NCBI GenBank assembly: GCA_030607765.1
Contig: JAUWJJ010000111.1
Coordinates: 1 to 5,154, forward strand
DNA from: Candidatus Aerophobota bacterium
Lineage (GTDB): Bacteria; Aerophobota; Aerophobia; Aerophobales; B3-G15
Direction: 5' to 3'
DNA: 5,154 bases
Shown: positions 4,816 to 5,154 of the stretch, piece after piece
How positions within the stretch are numbered: position 1 is the first letter of the stretch
Layout: every line of letters starts with the position of its first letter
The notes under the pieces: generated by a model
What the model was told of the DNA's origin: nothing
The model's input: only the letters and a program-made list of their open reading frames with translations
The model's database searches: none
Made by a program: the position numbers and the translations under genes

Positions 4816-5154
4816 AGCTACTGGATGAACTAAAATTTAACTCACAGGGATTAATTCCAGCGATAATTCAGGATCTAAGAACAGGTGAAGTTTTAATGAT
4901 GGCCTGGATGAACAGAGAAGCTGTGGAGAAAACTTTTTTCACAGGTAGGACTTACTTTTGGAGTAGATCTCGGAGAAAGCTCTGGATTAAGGGGGAGAAA
5001 TCCGGTCATTATCAACTGGTTAAAGAGATAAGGGTGGATTGCGATGGGGATTCCTTGCTGATAAAGGTAAATCAGATAAAAGCTGCCTGTCACACAGGGT
5101 ATAAATCCTGTTTTTTTAGAAAGGTTACGGAGAAAGGTGATTTAAAGATAGTAG
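4812..5154 (+). CDS. hisI: HisI, phosphoribosyl-AMP cyclohydrolase, 3' end cut by window
   Basis: HisI opens the adenine ring of PR-AMP to give ProFAR, the step just before HisA. The reading frame is open from ATG 4812 through the right edge, giving 114 residues visible of an expected 115-130. The family core is complete: [20 protein letters not shown] (48-67), then VDCDGDSLL (75-83), then [11 protein letters not shown] (92-102). Zinc ligands are C77, C93 and C100, and Mg ligands are D76, D78 and D80, with the same spacings as in characterised cyclohydrolases. One oddity is that the glycine usual two residues before the A-C of ACHTG is lysine here (QIKAACH, K90). The start overlaps the hisA stop by four bases (ATGA). 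There is no sign of HisE fused at the N-terminus. A C-terminal HisE fusion, as in bifunctional HisIE, cannot be excluded because the gene runs off the window. Confidence 0.96.
   Translation, partial: MKLLDELKFNSQGLIPAIIQDLRTGEVLMMAWMNREAVEKTFFTGRTYFWSRSRRKLWIKGEKSGHYQLVKEIRVDCDGDSLLIKVNQIKAACHTGYKSCFFRKVTEKGDLKIV

Noticed and set aside
4893..5093. Minus-strand open frame of 66 codons
   Set aside because: It is antisense to the hisI core, which has every metal ligand in frame on the plus strand.

Overview
This window looks like bacterial chromosome from an AT-rich, probably anaerobic and uncultivated lineage. The bacterial signs are sigma70-like promoters (TTGACG-16-TATAAT and TTGACA-17-TATAAA), AGGAGG-type ribosome binding sites and tightly packed, overlapping genes. 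The phylum cannot be fixed from this sequence. Hairpin repeats and GGGGTCA-ended inverted repeats are my only hint towards a candidate-phylum genome such as Omnitrophota or Aerophobota, and that is a weak guess.

Layout. Positions 1-134 hold a short array of hairpin repeats with an exact 43-nt period, followed by non-coding AT-rich DNA. Positions 284-845 (minus strand) hold a type II toxin-antitoxin pair: a Phd/YefM-like antitoxin followed by a RelE/ParE-like toxin. A near-consensus promoter lies just upstream, at 889-916. Positions 948-1032 hold an 81-85-nt inverted-repeat element that looks like a small non-autonomous mobile element. Its right arm supplies the last codons and the stop of the next gene. 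Positions 1006-2283 (minus strand) hold a rhomboid intramembrane protease and, upstream of it, a hotdog-fold acyl-CoA thioesterase. The thioesterase ends in a tail encoded by a 9-nt tandem repeat. The divergent intergenic region 2284-2576 carries a cluster of TTAGC/GCTAA repeats in front of the thioesterase, three AAGGATTA copies, and a strong promoter firing rightwards.

From 2577 to the right edge (plus strand) lies one compact operon: a HypE-like AIR-synthase-family protein, a WrbA-like flavodoxin, hisA, and hisI cut off by the window end. Spacings are 11 nt, a 1-nt overlap (TAATG) and a 4-nt overlap (ATGA), so co-transcription and translational coupling are very likely. HisI and HisA catalyse consecutive steps of histidine biosynthesis: PRAMP ring opening, then ProFAR to PRFAR isomerisation. 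hisF, the usual partner between or next to these genes, is not between them. What the HypE-like protein and the flavodoxin do in this operon is unknown.

I found no clear new defence or mobile system. The observations most worth checking are the mobile-element-like repeat that rewrites the rhomboid C-terminus, the repeat-encoded thioesterase tail, the 43-nt hairpin array, and the HypE-like protein that lacks the HypE cysteine tail inside a histidine operon.
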